Shown here in pieces: positions 18,578 to 27,649 of a stretch of DNA of 64,000 nucleotides. The notes under the pieces are model-generated. The model had not been told where the DNA came from, did no database searches, and saw only the letters and a list, made by a program, of their open reading frames with translations. A program made the translations under genes and the position numbers. The first letter of the stretch is position 1, and each line of letters opens with the position of its first letter. The DNA is taken from NCBI GenBank assembly GCA_947501555.1, contig CANMWG010000001.1:1-64000 (forward strand), written 5' to 3'. Origin of the DNA: an uncultured Paracoccaceae bacterium. GTDB taxonomy: Bacteria; Pseudomonadota; Alphaproteobacteria; Rhodobacterales; Rhodobacteraceae.

Positions 18578-19501
18578 ATGATGCGATATCTGGCTTGTGT
18601 CTTGGCGCTGGTATTGGTGCCTGCGGCGGTAGCAGCAACGCCGACTGACAACGTGCTGTTGTCCCTTGAACGCGCGGGCGTCGTGCTGGACAAGACCAAG
18701 TCCGCTGAAATCACCACCTATTTCGACGACGCATTTGCGCAGACAGATGATGCAGAGGCTTTTGAATTCGCCACCGAGATGCTGGTCGATTTGGCTGAAC
18801 TCTCGTTGAACGCCGCGCGCCCAGCGACACGGATCAGAACGCAGGAACTGCACTATCAACTTCTGGCAAAACTGGCGCCGGGTGCGGACAATCCTGCCTT
18901 GGGGGCGGTTTTGGCCAGTGACCCAATGATCCATCAGATCGAACCCGGCATCGGCATGACCGAGCGGGATATCGGCTGGGGGATGATGCTTGAGGCGATG
19001 CACCGCAATCTGCCGGATGACCCGCGCGATATGGATATCCAAACCGAAGAGGCTGAGGCCTTGATCGCATATGTTCATGCCAAATATGAAAGCACGGGCG
19101 ACGTATCGCGCTATTTTCTGGCCCATTTGGATGCCTGGGCAGCGGGTGGGATCACAGCTTGGCCGGAACTGAGTGTCACGGAAAGGGAATGGGTTGTCGG
19201 TGTGGTCACCGAGCCTGATATCCCGCCCTCTGACCTGTTGGAAAAGGTATTGGGCACGCGCAGCATCCTGTACTGGACCGCTGGGATGGATGTGGGGATG
19301 ACGCCTGAGGAGGTAGAAGCCTTTCCGGAACTATTTGCTTATCTGGCAGAAGGCAATCTGACAGCGGGCATGGGTGATTTCGTCCGGCGTATGGAAGATA
19401 TGGCTGCGGCAACAGCTTCTATCATTGCTAATCACGGGGTCACGATGATGATGATGGATCTGACCAGCGATACCGTTTTGGGCACGGATTACCTTCCATA
19501 G
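18578..19501 (+). CDS. Secreted hypothetical protein, 307 aa
   Basis: A signal peptide (MMRYLACVLALVLVPAAVAA) is followed by a mostly helical, acidic mature protein. I recognise no domain. Short features are KSAEITTYFDDAFA and a Met-rich C-terminal helix (GVTMMMMDL). There is no lipobox cysteine, so it is probably periplasmic or exported. It starts 98 bp after upp and may be transcribed from that operon or alone. It converges with the degenerate M48-like gene, with four bases between them. Confidence 0.6.
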   Translation: MMRYLACVLALVLVPAAVAATPTDNVLLSLERAGVVLDKTKSAEITTYFDDAFAQTDDAEAFEFATEMLVDLAELSLNAARPATRIRTQELHYQLLAKLAPGADNPALGAVLASDPMIHQIEPGIGMTERDIGWGMMLEAMHRNLPDDPRDMDIQTEEAEALIAYVHAKYESTGDVSRYFLAHLDAWAAGGITAWPELSVTEREWVVGVVTEPDIPPSDLLEKVLGTRSILYWTAGMDVGMTPEEVEAFPELFAYLAEGNLTAGMGDFVRRMEDMAAATASIIANHGVTMMMMDLTSDTVLGTDYLP

Positions 19502-19505
19502 CCTT

Positions 19506-20522
19506 TCAGATATCGCAGATATTTTGCAAACTCACCCAGTCACTGTCGTTCAATACCGGCAACAGCTCTGCAGGGTCCAATGGATCATCCCCCAGATCAG
19601 GCATTGTTCCACTGCGGGCATCTGCAACTGCCAGATAAGGGGCCTGTGGAATTTGCTTGGCCGCAAAAAGCGTGCGGAGCTGGTCAGGATCAGTCTGAGC
19701 CTCAGTTGCTGAAACAAGTGACCGGGCTGCGGTTTGCATTGTCTCGGGCGGCAAGTCTCCGGTTGTCAGCAGGCGGAACGTCGTACCCAGCCCAGCCCCT
19801 TGCAGGATGCGTCCCAGCGGGTCCAGCTGGATTTCAGCGGCATGGCTGGCCAAAATAAACCCAGCCGCTGCGGCCGGATCATCCGAGGCGCGCAAAATCC
19901 CGTAATCGACCACAATCAACCCACCGGGTAAGGCCACAGCCCCACGTGCAAGATTTGGAACAACCACAATCTGCGTCGGGGTTTCTGCCCCAAACAGCCG
20001 GACCGCCAGACGGGTGGCGGCGTCGTTTGCGCGTGGCTCACGGCAGGCTGCACCGGTCTCAGCCTGCATATGGCCCAAGATCGTCGCACCAATCTCAACC
20101 CGCTTCGGGGCAGGTACTACAGCCAAAGTCTGGCGTGTCAAAGCGCCGGGCAGCCAGAAAACCGCCAAGGCCAAGGTCACGGCAACGAGGCCCCCTGTCA
20201 TCCAATGGCGCAGCTTACCGGGCTTGGGTCGGGCTTTCGCCATTGCCGCACAAATTTCCTCAATCGCGCCGACCATGGTTTCATCTGCGATCTCGACAAT
20301 CTCATCTGCACCTGCATCGGGGGCATAGATCGCGGGCATCTCACCTGGGTTTTGACGTTCAAGTGCGGGCAAGGACCAATGGGCCAGTGGACGGCCGGCA
20401 CCATCGGCAATGACCAAAGTGGCATCGCCAAAAGAGATCGCGACATCGCGCCGCTGCGCACCCCGCTCGGGTCGCCAAAGCGCACCGCTTTCCAGCCGCA
20501 CATATTTATCAAGTGCTGTCAT
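19506..20522 (-). CDS. Membrane-anchored M48-like protein lacking the zinc motif
   Basis: I prefer the start at 20522 (MTALDKYVRLESG) over an upstream ATG at 20579. The N-terminal 100 residues form a cytoplasmic region of PH-like pattern, followed by one transmembrane segment (MTGGLVAVTLALAVFWLPGAL). The periplasmic part contains PNLARGAVALPGGLIVVDYGIL, which closely resembles the NAFALPGG-I-I-GLL strand of M48 peptidases. The HEXXH helix is replaced by ILASHAAEIQ, so zinc proteolysis is unlikely. The family is seen in Rhodobacteraceae, and the function is unknown. Confidence 0.6.
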   Translation of the reverse strand: MTALDKYVRLESGALWRPERGAQRRDVAISFGDATLVIADGAGRPLAHWSLPALERQNPGEMPAIYAPDAGADEIVEIADETMVGAIEEICAAMAKARPKPGKLRHWMTGGLVAVTLALAVFWLPGALTRQTLAVVPAPKRVEIGATILGHMQAETGAACREPRANDAATRLAVRLFGAETPTQIVVVPNLARGAVALPGGLIVVDYGILRASDDPAAAAGFILASHAAEIQLDPLGRILQGAGLGTTFRLLTTGDLPPETMQTAARSLVSATEAQTDPDQLRTLFAAKQIPQAPYLAVADARSGTMPDLGDDPLDPAELLPVLNDSDWVSLQNICDI

Positions 20523-20653
20523 TTGCCCCGTACTGCCCGGTTTTGCGGCAACGATACCGCGTGCAGAAGGCGTTGTCATGTCGGAAACAGACTTGACCGA
20601 TCACAGTATGCACGGGCCAACTACCGGCAGCCCGTTTAGAAAGCACGCGACCT

Positions 20654-22699
20654 ATGTCCACCGATCCTCTTTTGCAGCCTTACCAGCTGAAGCATCTGAC
20701 CCTACGCAATCGGGTGATGACCACAAGCCACGAGCCGGCCTATGCCGAAGACGGAATGCCCAAAGAACGCTACACGGCCTATCACGTAGAGCGGGCCAAG
20801 GCAGGGGTGGCGCTGACAATGACAGCAGGGTCAGCGGTGGTTTCGCGCGATAGTCCCCCATCCTTCAACAACATCCTCGCCTATCAGGATGCCGTTGTGC
20901 CATGGATCACGACCCTCACCGATGCCTGCCACGATCACGGCTGTGCTGTCATGATCCAACTGACGCATCTGGGCCGGCGGACAGGGTGGAACAAGGGCGA
21001 CTGGCTGCCCTCAATCTCGCCCGGCGCGCACCGGGAACCGGCGCATAAGGCCTTTGCCAAAACTGTTGAAGACTGGGACATCGCCCGGGTGATCAATGAT
21101 TTTGCCGATGCCGCCGAACGGATGCAGGCAGGCGGTATGGACGGGATCGAAATTGAGGCCTACGGGCATCTGATTGACCAATTCTGGTCACCGCTGACCA
21201 ATGCGCTCGACGGCCCTTACGGGGCCTCCTCGCTCCGGACCCGGATGCAATTCGGGCTGGACGTGCTGGACGCGATCCGCCAACGGGTCGGCCCTGATTT
21301 TATTGTCGGGGTGCGCTACACTGCTGATGAGGCAGCAGCAGGCGGGATCACCGCGGATGTCGGGCTGCAGATGGCACAGGTTCTCAAGGCGACCGGCCAG
21401 GTTGATTTTTTCAACGTGATCCGAGGGCGTGTGCACAGCGATCCGGCTCTCACGCAGGTCATCCCGCTGCAAGGCATGGCCGCTGCCCCGCATCTGGATT
21501 TCGCAGGCGCGGTCCGGGCGGCCACAGGCTTGCCGACATTCCATGCGGCGCGCATTCCGGACGTGGCAACAGCCCGGCACGCGATCGCATCGGGGCTGCT
21601 GGATATGGTGGGGATGACCCGCGCCCACATGGCCGACCCGCATATTGTGCGCAAAGTCACCCAAGGGCGCGAAGACGACATCCGGCCTTGTGTCGGGGCG
21701 ACCTATTGTCTGGACCGGATTTATCAGGGGGGTGAGGCGCTTTGCATCCACAACGCGGCGACAGGGCGCGAGCTGACGATGCCGCATGTGATCCGGCCTG
21801 CTGTGCTGCGCAAAAACATCGTGATCGTTGGCGCAGGGCCAGCAGGGCTTGAAGCCGCGCGGGTGTCTGCCGAACGCGGGCATCAGGTCACGGTGTTTGA
21901 GGCCGCAGATGCGCCCGGCGGGCAAATCCGGCTGACCGCCCGGTCTCCGCGCAAACGCGAAATGATCGGGATCGTCGATTGGCGAATGGCGCAATGCGCC
22001 GCGCGTGATGTGACCTTCCATTTCAATACATTGGCCGAGGTGGAAGATGTGACAGCGCTGGGCCCCGATGTGGTCCTCATCGCGACGGGCGGATTACCTA
22101 ACCTAGAGCTCTTTGAACAACGGGGCGAGGCGGACCACGTCATCAGTACATGGGACATCCTGTCGGGGGATGTGAAAGCCACCGGGCGGGTGCTGATCTA
22201 TGACGAAAGTGGCGATAATCCGGGGCTGCAGGCCGCCGAAATGGCAGCCGAGGCCGGGGCCGAGGTCGAAGTCATGACCCCCGACCGGACCTTTGCGCCC
22301 GAGATTATGGGGATGAACATCACCCCCTACATCCGCAACCTGCAACAGCATCAAGTCCGGTTCACCGTGGCCGAACGGTTGCTGGGTGTGACGCGTGACG
22401 GAAACCGCCTGACCGCGACCATCGGGACCGATTACAGCGACCTGACCCGGACGGCGCAATATGATCAGGTGGTGGTGAATTACGGGACACGGCCGCTGGA
22501 TGATCTGTATTTTGATCTGCGCGCAGGGGCATCCAACCTTGGGCAGCTGGATCAGGCAGCCTTCATTGCGGGCCAACCACAAACCCTGCAGCCTAATCCG
22601 GACGGGCGCTATCAGCTGTTCCGGATCGGCGATGCGGTCTCCTCGCGGAACACACATGCGGCGATTTATGATGCGCTGCGGTTGTGCCATGTGATGTGA
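20654..22699 (+). CDS. NADH:flavin oxidoreductase/demethylase (DgcA / N-methylproline demethylase-like)
   Basis: The 681-residue protein has an N-terminal old-yellow-enzyme TIM barrel (about 1-370: LRNRVMTTSHEPAYAEDG, IQLTHLGRRT, GVRYTADEAA), an Fe-S segment (PCVGATYC and ALCIHN, three cysteines) and C-terminal FAD/NAD Rossmann domains (NIVIVGAGPAGLEAARV at about 390-405). This layout is that of trimethylamine dehydrogenase relatives, and the CVGATYC pattern points to the dimethylglycine/N-methylproline demethylase branch. It would oxidatively remove N-methyl groups from betaine breakdown products; the exact substrate is inference. A truncated copy of its 3' end lies at 23450-23629. Confidence 0.8.
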   Translation: MSTDPLLQPYQLKHLTLRNRVMTTSHEPAYAEDGMPKERYTAYHVERAKAGVALTMTAGSAVVSRDSPPSFNNILAYQDAVVPWITTLTDACHDHGCAVMIQLTHLGRRTGWNKGDWLPSISPGAHREPAHKAFAKTVEDWDIARVINDFADAAERMQAGGMDGIEIEAYGHLIDQFWSPLTNALDGPYGASSLRTRMQFGLDVLDAIRQRVGPDFIVGVRYTADEAAAGGITADVGLQMAQVLKATGQVDFFNVIRGRVHSDPALTQVIPLQGMAAAPHLDFAGAVRAATGLPTFHAARIPDVATARHAIASGLLDMVGMTRAHMADPHIVRKVTQGREDDIRPCVGATYCLDRIYQGGEALCIHNAATGRELTMPHVIRPAVLRKNIVIVGAGPAGLEAARVSAERGHQVTVFEAADAPGGQIRLTARSPRKREMIGIVDWRMAQCAARDVTFHFNTLAEVEDVTALGPDVVLIATGGLPNLELFEQRGEADHVISTWDILSGDVKATGRVLIYDESGDNPGLQAAEMAAEAGAEVEVMTPDRTFAPEIMGMNITPYIRNLQQHQVRFTVAERLLGVTRDGNRLTATIGTDYSDLTRTAQYDQVVVNYGTRPLDDLYFDLRAGASNLGQLDQAAFIAGQPQTLQPNPDGRYQLFRIGDAVSSRNTHAAIYDALRLCHVM

Positions 22700-22716
22700 A
22701 GCAGGATGCAGCGCCA

Positions 22717-22735
22717 CCCCGGACGCAATCCGGGG
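22717..22735 (+). terminator. GC-rich hairpin after the flavin oxidoreductase
   Basis: CCCCGGA at 22717-22723 pairs with TCCGGGG at 22729-22735 around CGCAA, starting 18 bases after the oxidoreductase stop. No U-tract follows. It may be a terminator or one of the small extragenic palindromes common in Rhodobacterales. Confidence 0.45.
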
Positions 22736-22982
22736 CCTCAACGTCGGCCGTGCGCAAGAGCTCCTGGATCGGGGCCGGGACTGGGGGCACATTTCACGTC
22801 AAATCAACTCTTCAAGCCGTTGGACCCTGTTGAGGTCTGCAAACGTCTGAACTGCCGGCGGTAAAGTCCCGGCAAATCATTGAAGCAGAGCAGATTTTTC
22901 ACCTGTGCAAAATCGCCGTTTTTGTCTACGCGAGGGCCACGGCGTTGGGCCGTATCACACCACATCGGAACTGAGGAAGAGA

Positions 22983-23378
22983 ATGTCTGAGATTGACGAA
23001 ATTGTCCAAACGATCGGTCGCACGCTACTGAGGGCTGCACGCGAACAGAGTGATGAATGGGACTATGTTGGCTATACCTTTCAGACGGAAGATGGCGAGA
23101 ATTTTTACGCCTCCGGCTTTCTGTTTTTGAACGGCGAACTTCAGGAATTCTCCATCCGCACGTTTGGCAAAGATCTGGGCAAGTTACACTTGCGGCAACG
23201 CGAGATCATGCGCGTCGAGGGGGACAAAGCATGGACCGCATCGCGGTCAGCCTTGCGTCACAGCGATTTGTCTTTCAAGCAGGAGTTTGAGTTCGACAAC
23301 CCCCAACGCTGGCATAGCTCACCCGCGACAGCGGACCGTCAATTCGCATTATTTGTCGGCGGCTTGTTTGATAAGTGA
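22983..23378 (+). CDS. DUF600/YezG-like (orphan immunity-type) protein
   Basis: The start at 22983 has GAGGAAGAG directly upstream. The 131-residue acidic protein has an N-terminal helix (DEIVQTIGRTLLRAA), WDYVGYTFQTEDGENFYASGF and a late EFEFDNPQRW motif, a pattern I associate with the DUF600/YezG immunity-like family; this assignment is moderate. Family members neutralise polymorphic toxins, but no toxin gene is nearby. It lies between the complete flavin oxidoreductase gene and a truncated copy of that gene's end, which suggests insertion during a rearrangement. Confidence 0.55.
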   Translation: MSEIDEIVQTIGRTLLRAAREQSDEWDYVGYTFQTEDGENFYASGFLFLNGELQEFSIRTFGKDLGKLHLRQREIMRVEGDKAWTASRSALRHSDLSFKQEFEFDNPQRWHSSPATADRQFALFVGGLFDK

Positions 23379-23449
23379 CGGTTTGCAACTGACGCCTCGT
23401 GATTGCCGTAACTCTTGCGCTGATGAACAAAAATTTGCCTTTTGATTTG

Positions 23450-23629
23450 CGCGCGAGTGCGCCCAATCGTGAACAGCTTGCCCCGTCAGCCTTTATTGCG
23501 GGGCAAGCGCAAACCCTTCAGCCCAATCCGCACGGGCGCTATCAGCTTTTCCGGATCGGCGATGCGGTTTCCTCACGGAATACACATGCGGCGATCTATG
23601 ATGCGCTGCGGTTGTGCCATGTGATTTAG
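23450..23629 (+). pseudogene. Truncated copy of flavin oxidoreductase 3' end
   Basis: The frame from about 23435 to the stop at 23627-23629 encodes FDLRASAPN, then QLAPSAFIAG, then TLQPNPHGRYQLFRIGD and THAAIYDALRLCHVI. This is nearly identical to the last 60 residues of the 681-aa gene at 20654-22699. Nucleotide differences fall largely at third codon positions, so the sequence probably came from a once-functional paralogue, not a recent duplication. Everything upstream of this fragment is missing; the DUF600-like gene occupies its place. Confidence 0.8.
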
Positions 23630-23668
23630 GCAAAAATGCTAAAAAAGTGCCTGCAATTAACTTTCCTC

Positions 23669-23705
23669 CGCCATCTGTTCGCGTGGGAAACGCGAACAGA
23701 TGGCG
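23669..23705. terminator. Perfect 15-bp inverted repeat
   Basis: CGCCATCTGTTCGCG (23669-23683) and its exact complement CGCGAACAGATGGCG (23691-23705) flank a 7-nt loop. It lies between the truncated oxidoreductase copy (+) and the convergent lipoprotein gene (-), where a bidirectional terminator would be expected. A short T run (CTTT) follows on the plus strand. Confidence 0.5.
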
Positions 23706-23756
23706 CTTTGGCACCCATATAAGCCGTATTTGTCCTGTTCGGAACAGGTATTGGCC

Positions 23757-24284
23757 CTAGACACGAATACGATAACGACCCTCGCGCAATTCGACGCGAA
23801 TGGAATCTGTGTCAATTGATCCAGCGGGTTCATTCGTCGAATTGCACCGCGTACTGCTGCCGATAAGCCTATTTTGCAAATTGCCGCGTGAGGCTTCGTA
23901 AAAGTACCGCAAATTTCGCTGCAAGACGTCTCCATTTGCAGTAACTTTGGCGTGGCGCATGGCCTCTCGACTAAACTTGCGGGAAATTGACGAACCATCG
24001 CCGCTATATGCACCGCAAATATATATCTCTCCATTTCGTTCTATTGCGGTGAAGCGATACAGCAGCCCTCCGCCCTCACGCCAGCTCAAACCGCCGGACC
24101 CAAAGCTTTCGTCCACAACTGGATTTACGTCGCTGCTTTGAGCTTCGACAGTAGCCTGAGTATCGCTTGTGACAACTGTATCGACCTTATCCGCCGATAT
24201 CTGCGAATCGTCTGCCGGTAGGCAGGCAGACAAGGCAAATCCCAAAATGATCGCTGTTGATTTCGTGAGTATTTGAATTGGCAT
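23757..24284 (-). CDS. Lipoprotein, hypothetical, 175 aa
   Basis: The N-terminus MPIQILTKSTAIILGFALSAC is a lipoprotein signal with the lipobox LSAC, giving a lipidated cysteine at 21. The following 45 residues are Ser/Thr/Asp-rich and probably disordered, and residues 65-150 form a small domain (GGGLLYRFTAIERNGEIYICGAY, shown here only as an example of the strands). No family is recognised. Base composition is more AT-rich than its neighbours, and the region upstream (24285-24420) is very AT-rich with a likely promoter. Confidence 0.6.
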   Translation of the reverse strand: MPIQILTKSTAIILGFALSACLPADDSQISADKVDTVVTSDTQATVEAQSSDVNPVVDESFGSGGLSWREGGGLLYRFTAIERNGEIYICGAYSGDGSSISRKFSREAMRHAKVTANGDVLQRNLRYFYEASRGNLQNRLIGSSTRCNSTNEPAGSIDTDSIRVELREGRYRIRV

Positions 24285-24533
24285 CTTTCCGTTCCAAGTA
24301 ATTAATATATATAAATAAAGATGTAGTGTTTCACCTCAGATTTGCCAAGGTCAGGCTGCAAATATGAGTTGATTTTTTTCTTTATAAATCGCTTTTCTGG
24401 TGCGTCGGGCTTTTGGTGATCTGTGTTGACTTGGGTGGGCTGTTTCTTTTGCGAACCGCTGAACTATATTCGCCGGGTAAGACCTGTTAGCGGATGGATC
24501 GTGGCAATCTCGACCGTGCAAGGAAAGAAAGTT

Positions 24534-26159
24534 TTAAAGTTCTTTTGCCAGCTTCCTCAGCTCGAACTTTTGAATTTTCCCCGTCGACGTCTTGGGCAAT
24601 TCCTGAAACACGACCGCCTTTGGTGTCTTAAAGCCCGCCAACCGTTCTCGGGCAAAGGCAATGATTTCGGCTTCTTCGGCTGCGGCGCCTTCTTTGAGTT
24701 CGACAAAGGCGCAGGGCACTTCGCCCCATTTGTCATCCGGTTTTGCCACAACGGCACAAAGATTGACCGCCGGGTGGTGCATCAAAGCGCCTTCCACCTC
24801 GACCGAGCTGATGTTCTCGCCCCCTGAGATGATGATGTCCTTGGCCCGGTCTGAGATCTGGATCGATCCGTCTGGATACTGGACCGCTAAGTCTTCGGAA
24901 TGAAAGTAGCCCCCGGCAAAGGCCTTTTCTGTGGCCTCTGGGTTTTTCAGATAGCCTTTCATGACCGTATTGCCGCGCATCACGATTTCACCTTGGCTGG
25001 CGCTGTCGCGTGGCACAGGGGTCATCTGATCATCGACCACGGTGACATCTTCCATCATCGGAAAGGCAACGCCCTGACGGGCTTTGATTGATGCCTGCTC
25101 ATCATTTGGCAGACTGTCCCACTCCGGATCCCAGATGCATTCTGTGACATGGCCATAGGTCTCGGTCAGCCCGTAGACCTGTTTGATGTTGAAGCCCAGT
25201 TTGCCGATGGCGGCCAAGGTCGCCGGGGCAGGGGGCGCGCCTGCGGTGAATACCTCGACCGTGTGGTCAAAGGGTTTGCGGTCGGCCTCAGCCGCGTTGA
25301 CGATCATATTCAGCACGATCGGCGCGCCGCCAAAATGGGTGACCCCTTCATCCGCAATCGCGTCATAGACCGCCTTGGCCGAAATATCGCGGCAGCAGAC
25401 CACCGTCCCACCCAAAGCGGGCATCATCCAAGTGTGGTTCCAGCCATTGCAATGAAACAATGGCACGATCTGCAGGTAGCGCATGAACAAGGGCAATTCC
25501 CACGAGATAGGCGTTCCCATTGTCATCAGATAGGCCCCGCGATGATGATAAACGACACCCTTGGGGCGGCCCGTAGTGCCAGAGGTGTAATTGAGCGCAA
25601 GGCTTTCCCATTCATCCTCAGGCATGACCCATTTGAACGCAGGATCGCCCGTTTCCAGAAAATCCTCATAGTTCTGTTGCGCGGCCATGGCAGGCACCCC
25701 GGCCTGATCGTCGGGCACTTCAATGATCAGCGGGGCGGGGCCCTCCATCAGGTCAATCGCGGCCATCGCCAGAGGCAGGAATTGGCTATCGACAAGGGCC
25801 AGCTTGGCCGCGCCGTGATCAAAGATATAGGCGACAGTATCCACATCCAACCGGGTGTTGATGGTATTCAGCACGGCACCGCAAGCTGGCACGCCAAAGG
25901 CGGCTTCGGATTGTGCGGGCACATTGGGCAAGATCGTGGCGACCACGTCACCGGGCTGAATGCCCGCCTTGGTCAGGGCCGAGGCCAGTTGCGTGACCCG
26001 GCCGTGATACGCGGCATAGGTCCGGCGGATACGGCCATAGACCAGCGCCTCCCGCTCGGCAAAAACCACGGCCGCCCGTTGCAAATGCGACAAGGGGGTC
26101 AGCGGCACATAATTGGCCGCCGTCTTTCCCAAGCCGGTTTCGTCCTGCATCCATCCCAT
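24534..26159 (-). CDS. Acyl-CoA synthetase (medium/long-chain or DmdB-like)
   Basis: I place the start at 26159, where GGGAGG precedes MGWMQDETGLGKTAANYVPL, instead of the upstream ATG at 26270. The 541-residue ANL enzyme shows the P-loop-like LNYTSGTTGRPKGVVYHHRG near residue 180, the YGLTETYGHVTECIW motif, SGGENISSVEVEGALMHH and LPKTSTGKIQKFELR with the C-terminal catalytic lysine. It ligates a fatty or 3-(methylthio)propionate-type acid to CoA; the sequence does not settle which. It stands alone between AT-rich spacers. Confidence 0.88.
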   Translation of the reverse strand: MGWMQDETGLGKTAANYVPLTPLSHLQRAAVVFAEREALVYGRIRRTYAAYHGRVTQLASALTKAGIQPGDVVATILPNVPAQSEAAFGVPACGAVLNTINTRLDVDTVAYIFDHGAAKLALVDSQFLPLAMAAIDLMEGPAPLIIEVPDDQAGVPAMAAQQNYEDFLETGDPAFKWVMPEDEWESLALNYTSGTTGRPKGVVYHHRGAYLMTMGTPISWELPLFMRYLQIVPLFHCNGWNHTWMMPALGGTVVCCRDISAKAVYDAIADEGVTHFGGAPIVLNMIVNAAEADRKPFDHTVEVFTAGAPPAPATLAAIGKLGFNIKQVYGLTETYGHVTECIWDPEWDSLPNDEQASIKARQGVAFPMMEDVTVVDDQMTPVPRDSASQGEIVMRGNTVMKGYLKNPEATEKAFAGGYFHSEDLAVQYPDGSIQISDRAKDIIISGGENISSVEVEGALMHHPAVNLCAVVAKPDDKWGEVPCAFVELKEGAAAEEAEIIAFARERLAGFKTPKAVVFQELPKTSTGKIQKFELRKLAKEL

Positions 26160-26590
26160 GCGCCAATCCTCCCTTGACGGTGGCATAAGACAAGAGAACC
26201 CCCCAGGCTGACAAGCCTCATATGTCTGACATTTACTTTTCTTTGATACATGAACAGGGGTAGGCGGCATTTATCACGTTGCCTTGGACTGCATAGTTCC
26301 AGTCGACTGCCCCCGGTCTCCACAGCGTTTCCGCTCAGTTTTCGTAAGACCGTGCGGTCATCAAAGTGCGCAGGAGCAGACCTTTGAAACGTCGTCCATC
26401 AAGGACCGCTGCGCGGGACAAAGCTGGATTTCGCTATATTCGCACGAATGTCAGCTTTGGAATTGATCGTCATGGAACTGCTGGAAATAAGCATTTTATT
26501 AGCCGGCTGCGTCTAGCTTCAACACATTGTCGTAGAAGCCAACAAAGCCTCCGGTATCTGTCCACCGTCCAGAGAAATCCAACATATGAA
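26160..26590. other. Intergenic region, no supported gene
   Basis: These 431 bp separate the divergently oriented 5' end of the acyl-CoA synthetase and the 3' end of the FGE-domain gene. I see short chance ORFs, including a 22-codon hydrophobic one at 26448-26516 without a ribosome-binding site, and nothing that resembles an RNA gene or a repeat. Confidence 0.5.
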
Positions 26591-27649
26591 TTAATCCTTT
26601 TCTAATTCACGGATAAGTCGAAAACCTACATAATTTAGCCGGCGGGCTTCTTCAGGGCGCGCGCGCCAAGATGGTCGACTAAGGTCCATCCCTGCTCTAA
26701 AAGACCCTCCCTTTTCGACACGGCGGCACGCCGTCTGCGATTGGGAATGTTGTAGATATTCACTGGCACTCGGCAGACCCAAGTGTTCGGGGGTCCAACA
26801 CGATCGGGTCCATTCGCCAACATTGCCCGACATATGACGCAACCCCCACTCGTTCGACGCATCAAGCGCGTCAACGGGTAAAGGGCGATCTCGATACAAT
26901 AGTTCCGGCATCCCCTCTGGCCGATCAAGCTGGCGTAGATTTTCCGTACCCCTTCTTGAAAAATTGGCTTGGTCCGAAGTCAAGTCGTCTCCTTGGGCGA
27001 ACCGCGTTTCCGTACCAGCGCGCGCTGCATATTCCCATTCCGCCTCTGTCGGCAGGCGATATGCAGCGGTTCCGATCAAACCATTCAGCCAAGCAACATA
27101 TTCCTGCACGTCCAGATAGGACACGTTGATCACAGGGTGATTGGGGCCAAGCGGCACATAACCTTCCTCAAATGTCAAAACGGTGTGATCGGGATCATGC
27201 GAACATCCACCATCCGCAACGCACACCATCCATTCCGCATGTGTGACCTCATTGCGACCGATGGCATAGGGAATATTCATTTCAACAGGGTGGCGGGGAT
27301 GTTCGCTCGGAATGATGTTCAACTCATCAGGGCCACGGACACCTCCGGTGGCACCCTCCCCATAAAAGTCGAAAGGGTTGCGCGATTCTTCCGGCTTCGC
27401 ACCCATCATGAAAGAGCCGGGTGGCATGACAATCATTTCGGGGCATTCGGCGCATTCCTGAAACATCGCCAACGGTGCCAGTTCATCGCCATTGGGCAGG
27501 AAAAATAGGTTCCCTGCCCAAGTCGACGTCGCAGACGAAAGCAGAATTACGGACAAAAACTGGCGGGTCCAGAGTTTTGTCTTTCGGTTTGATTTTTGAA
27601 CGGGCTTTACAAAAGCGTCTTGTAGATCAGCACGTCTTAAATTTGTCAC
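26591..27649 (-). CDS. FGE-sulfatase (SUMF1) domain protein, exported
   Basis: After a hydrophobic export segment (residues about 31-46, FLSVILLSSATSTWAG) comes a formylglycine-generating-enzyme fold domain: MIVMPPGSFMMG, HPVEMNIPYAIGRNEVTHAEW, YRLPTEAEWEYAARAGTET and SGNVGEWTRSCW, ending GFRLIRE. The paired catalytic cysteines of true FGE (in the RYR-containing late motif) are missing: the corresponding stretch reads MDLSRPSWRARPEE. It is therefore probably a non-oxidase member with an unknown ligand. The start is uncertain; only a GTG at 27649 opens the frame. Confidence 0.75.
   Translation of the reverse strand: MTNLRRADLQDAFVKPVQKSNRKTKLWTRQFLSVILLSSATSTWAGNLFFLPNGDELAPLAMFQECAECPEMIVMPPGSFMMGAKPEESRNPFDFYGEGATGGVRGPDELNIIPSEHPRHPVEMNIPYAIGRNEVTHAEWMVCVADGGCSHDPDHTVLTFEEGYVPLGPNHPVINVSYLDVQEYVAWLNGLIGTAAYRLPTEAEWEYAARAGTETRFAQGDDLTSDQANFSRRGTENLRQLDRPEGMPELLYRDRPLPVDALDASNEWGLRHMSGNVGEWTRSCWTPEHLGLPSASEYLQHSQSQTACRRVEKGGSFRAGMDLSRPSWRARPEEARRLNYVGFRLIRELEKD

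Noticed and set aside
22804..23040. 78-codon reverse ORF overlapping the DUF600-like start
   Set aside because: No domain, no ribosome-binding site, and it covers the leader of a better-supported gene.
25149..26177. 342-codon forward ORF opposite the acyl-CoA synthetase
   Set aside because: The gene on the other strand has full family motifs; the ORF is a codon-bias shadow.
26448..26516. 22-codon hydrophobic ORF
   Set aside because: No ribosome-binding site and no sign of conservation can be seen from sequence alone.
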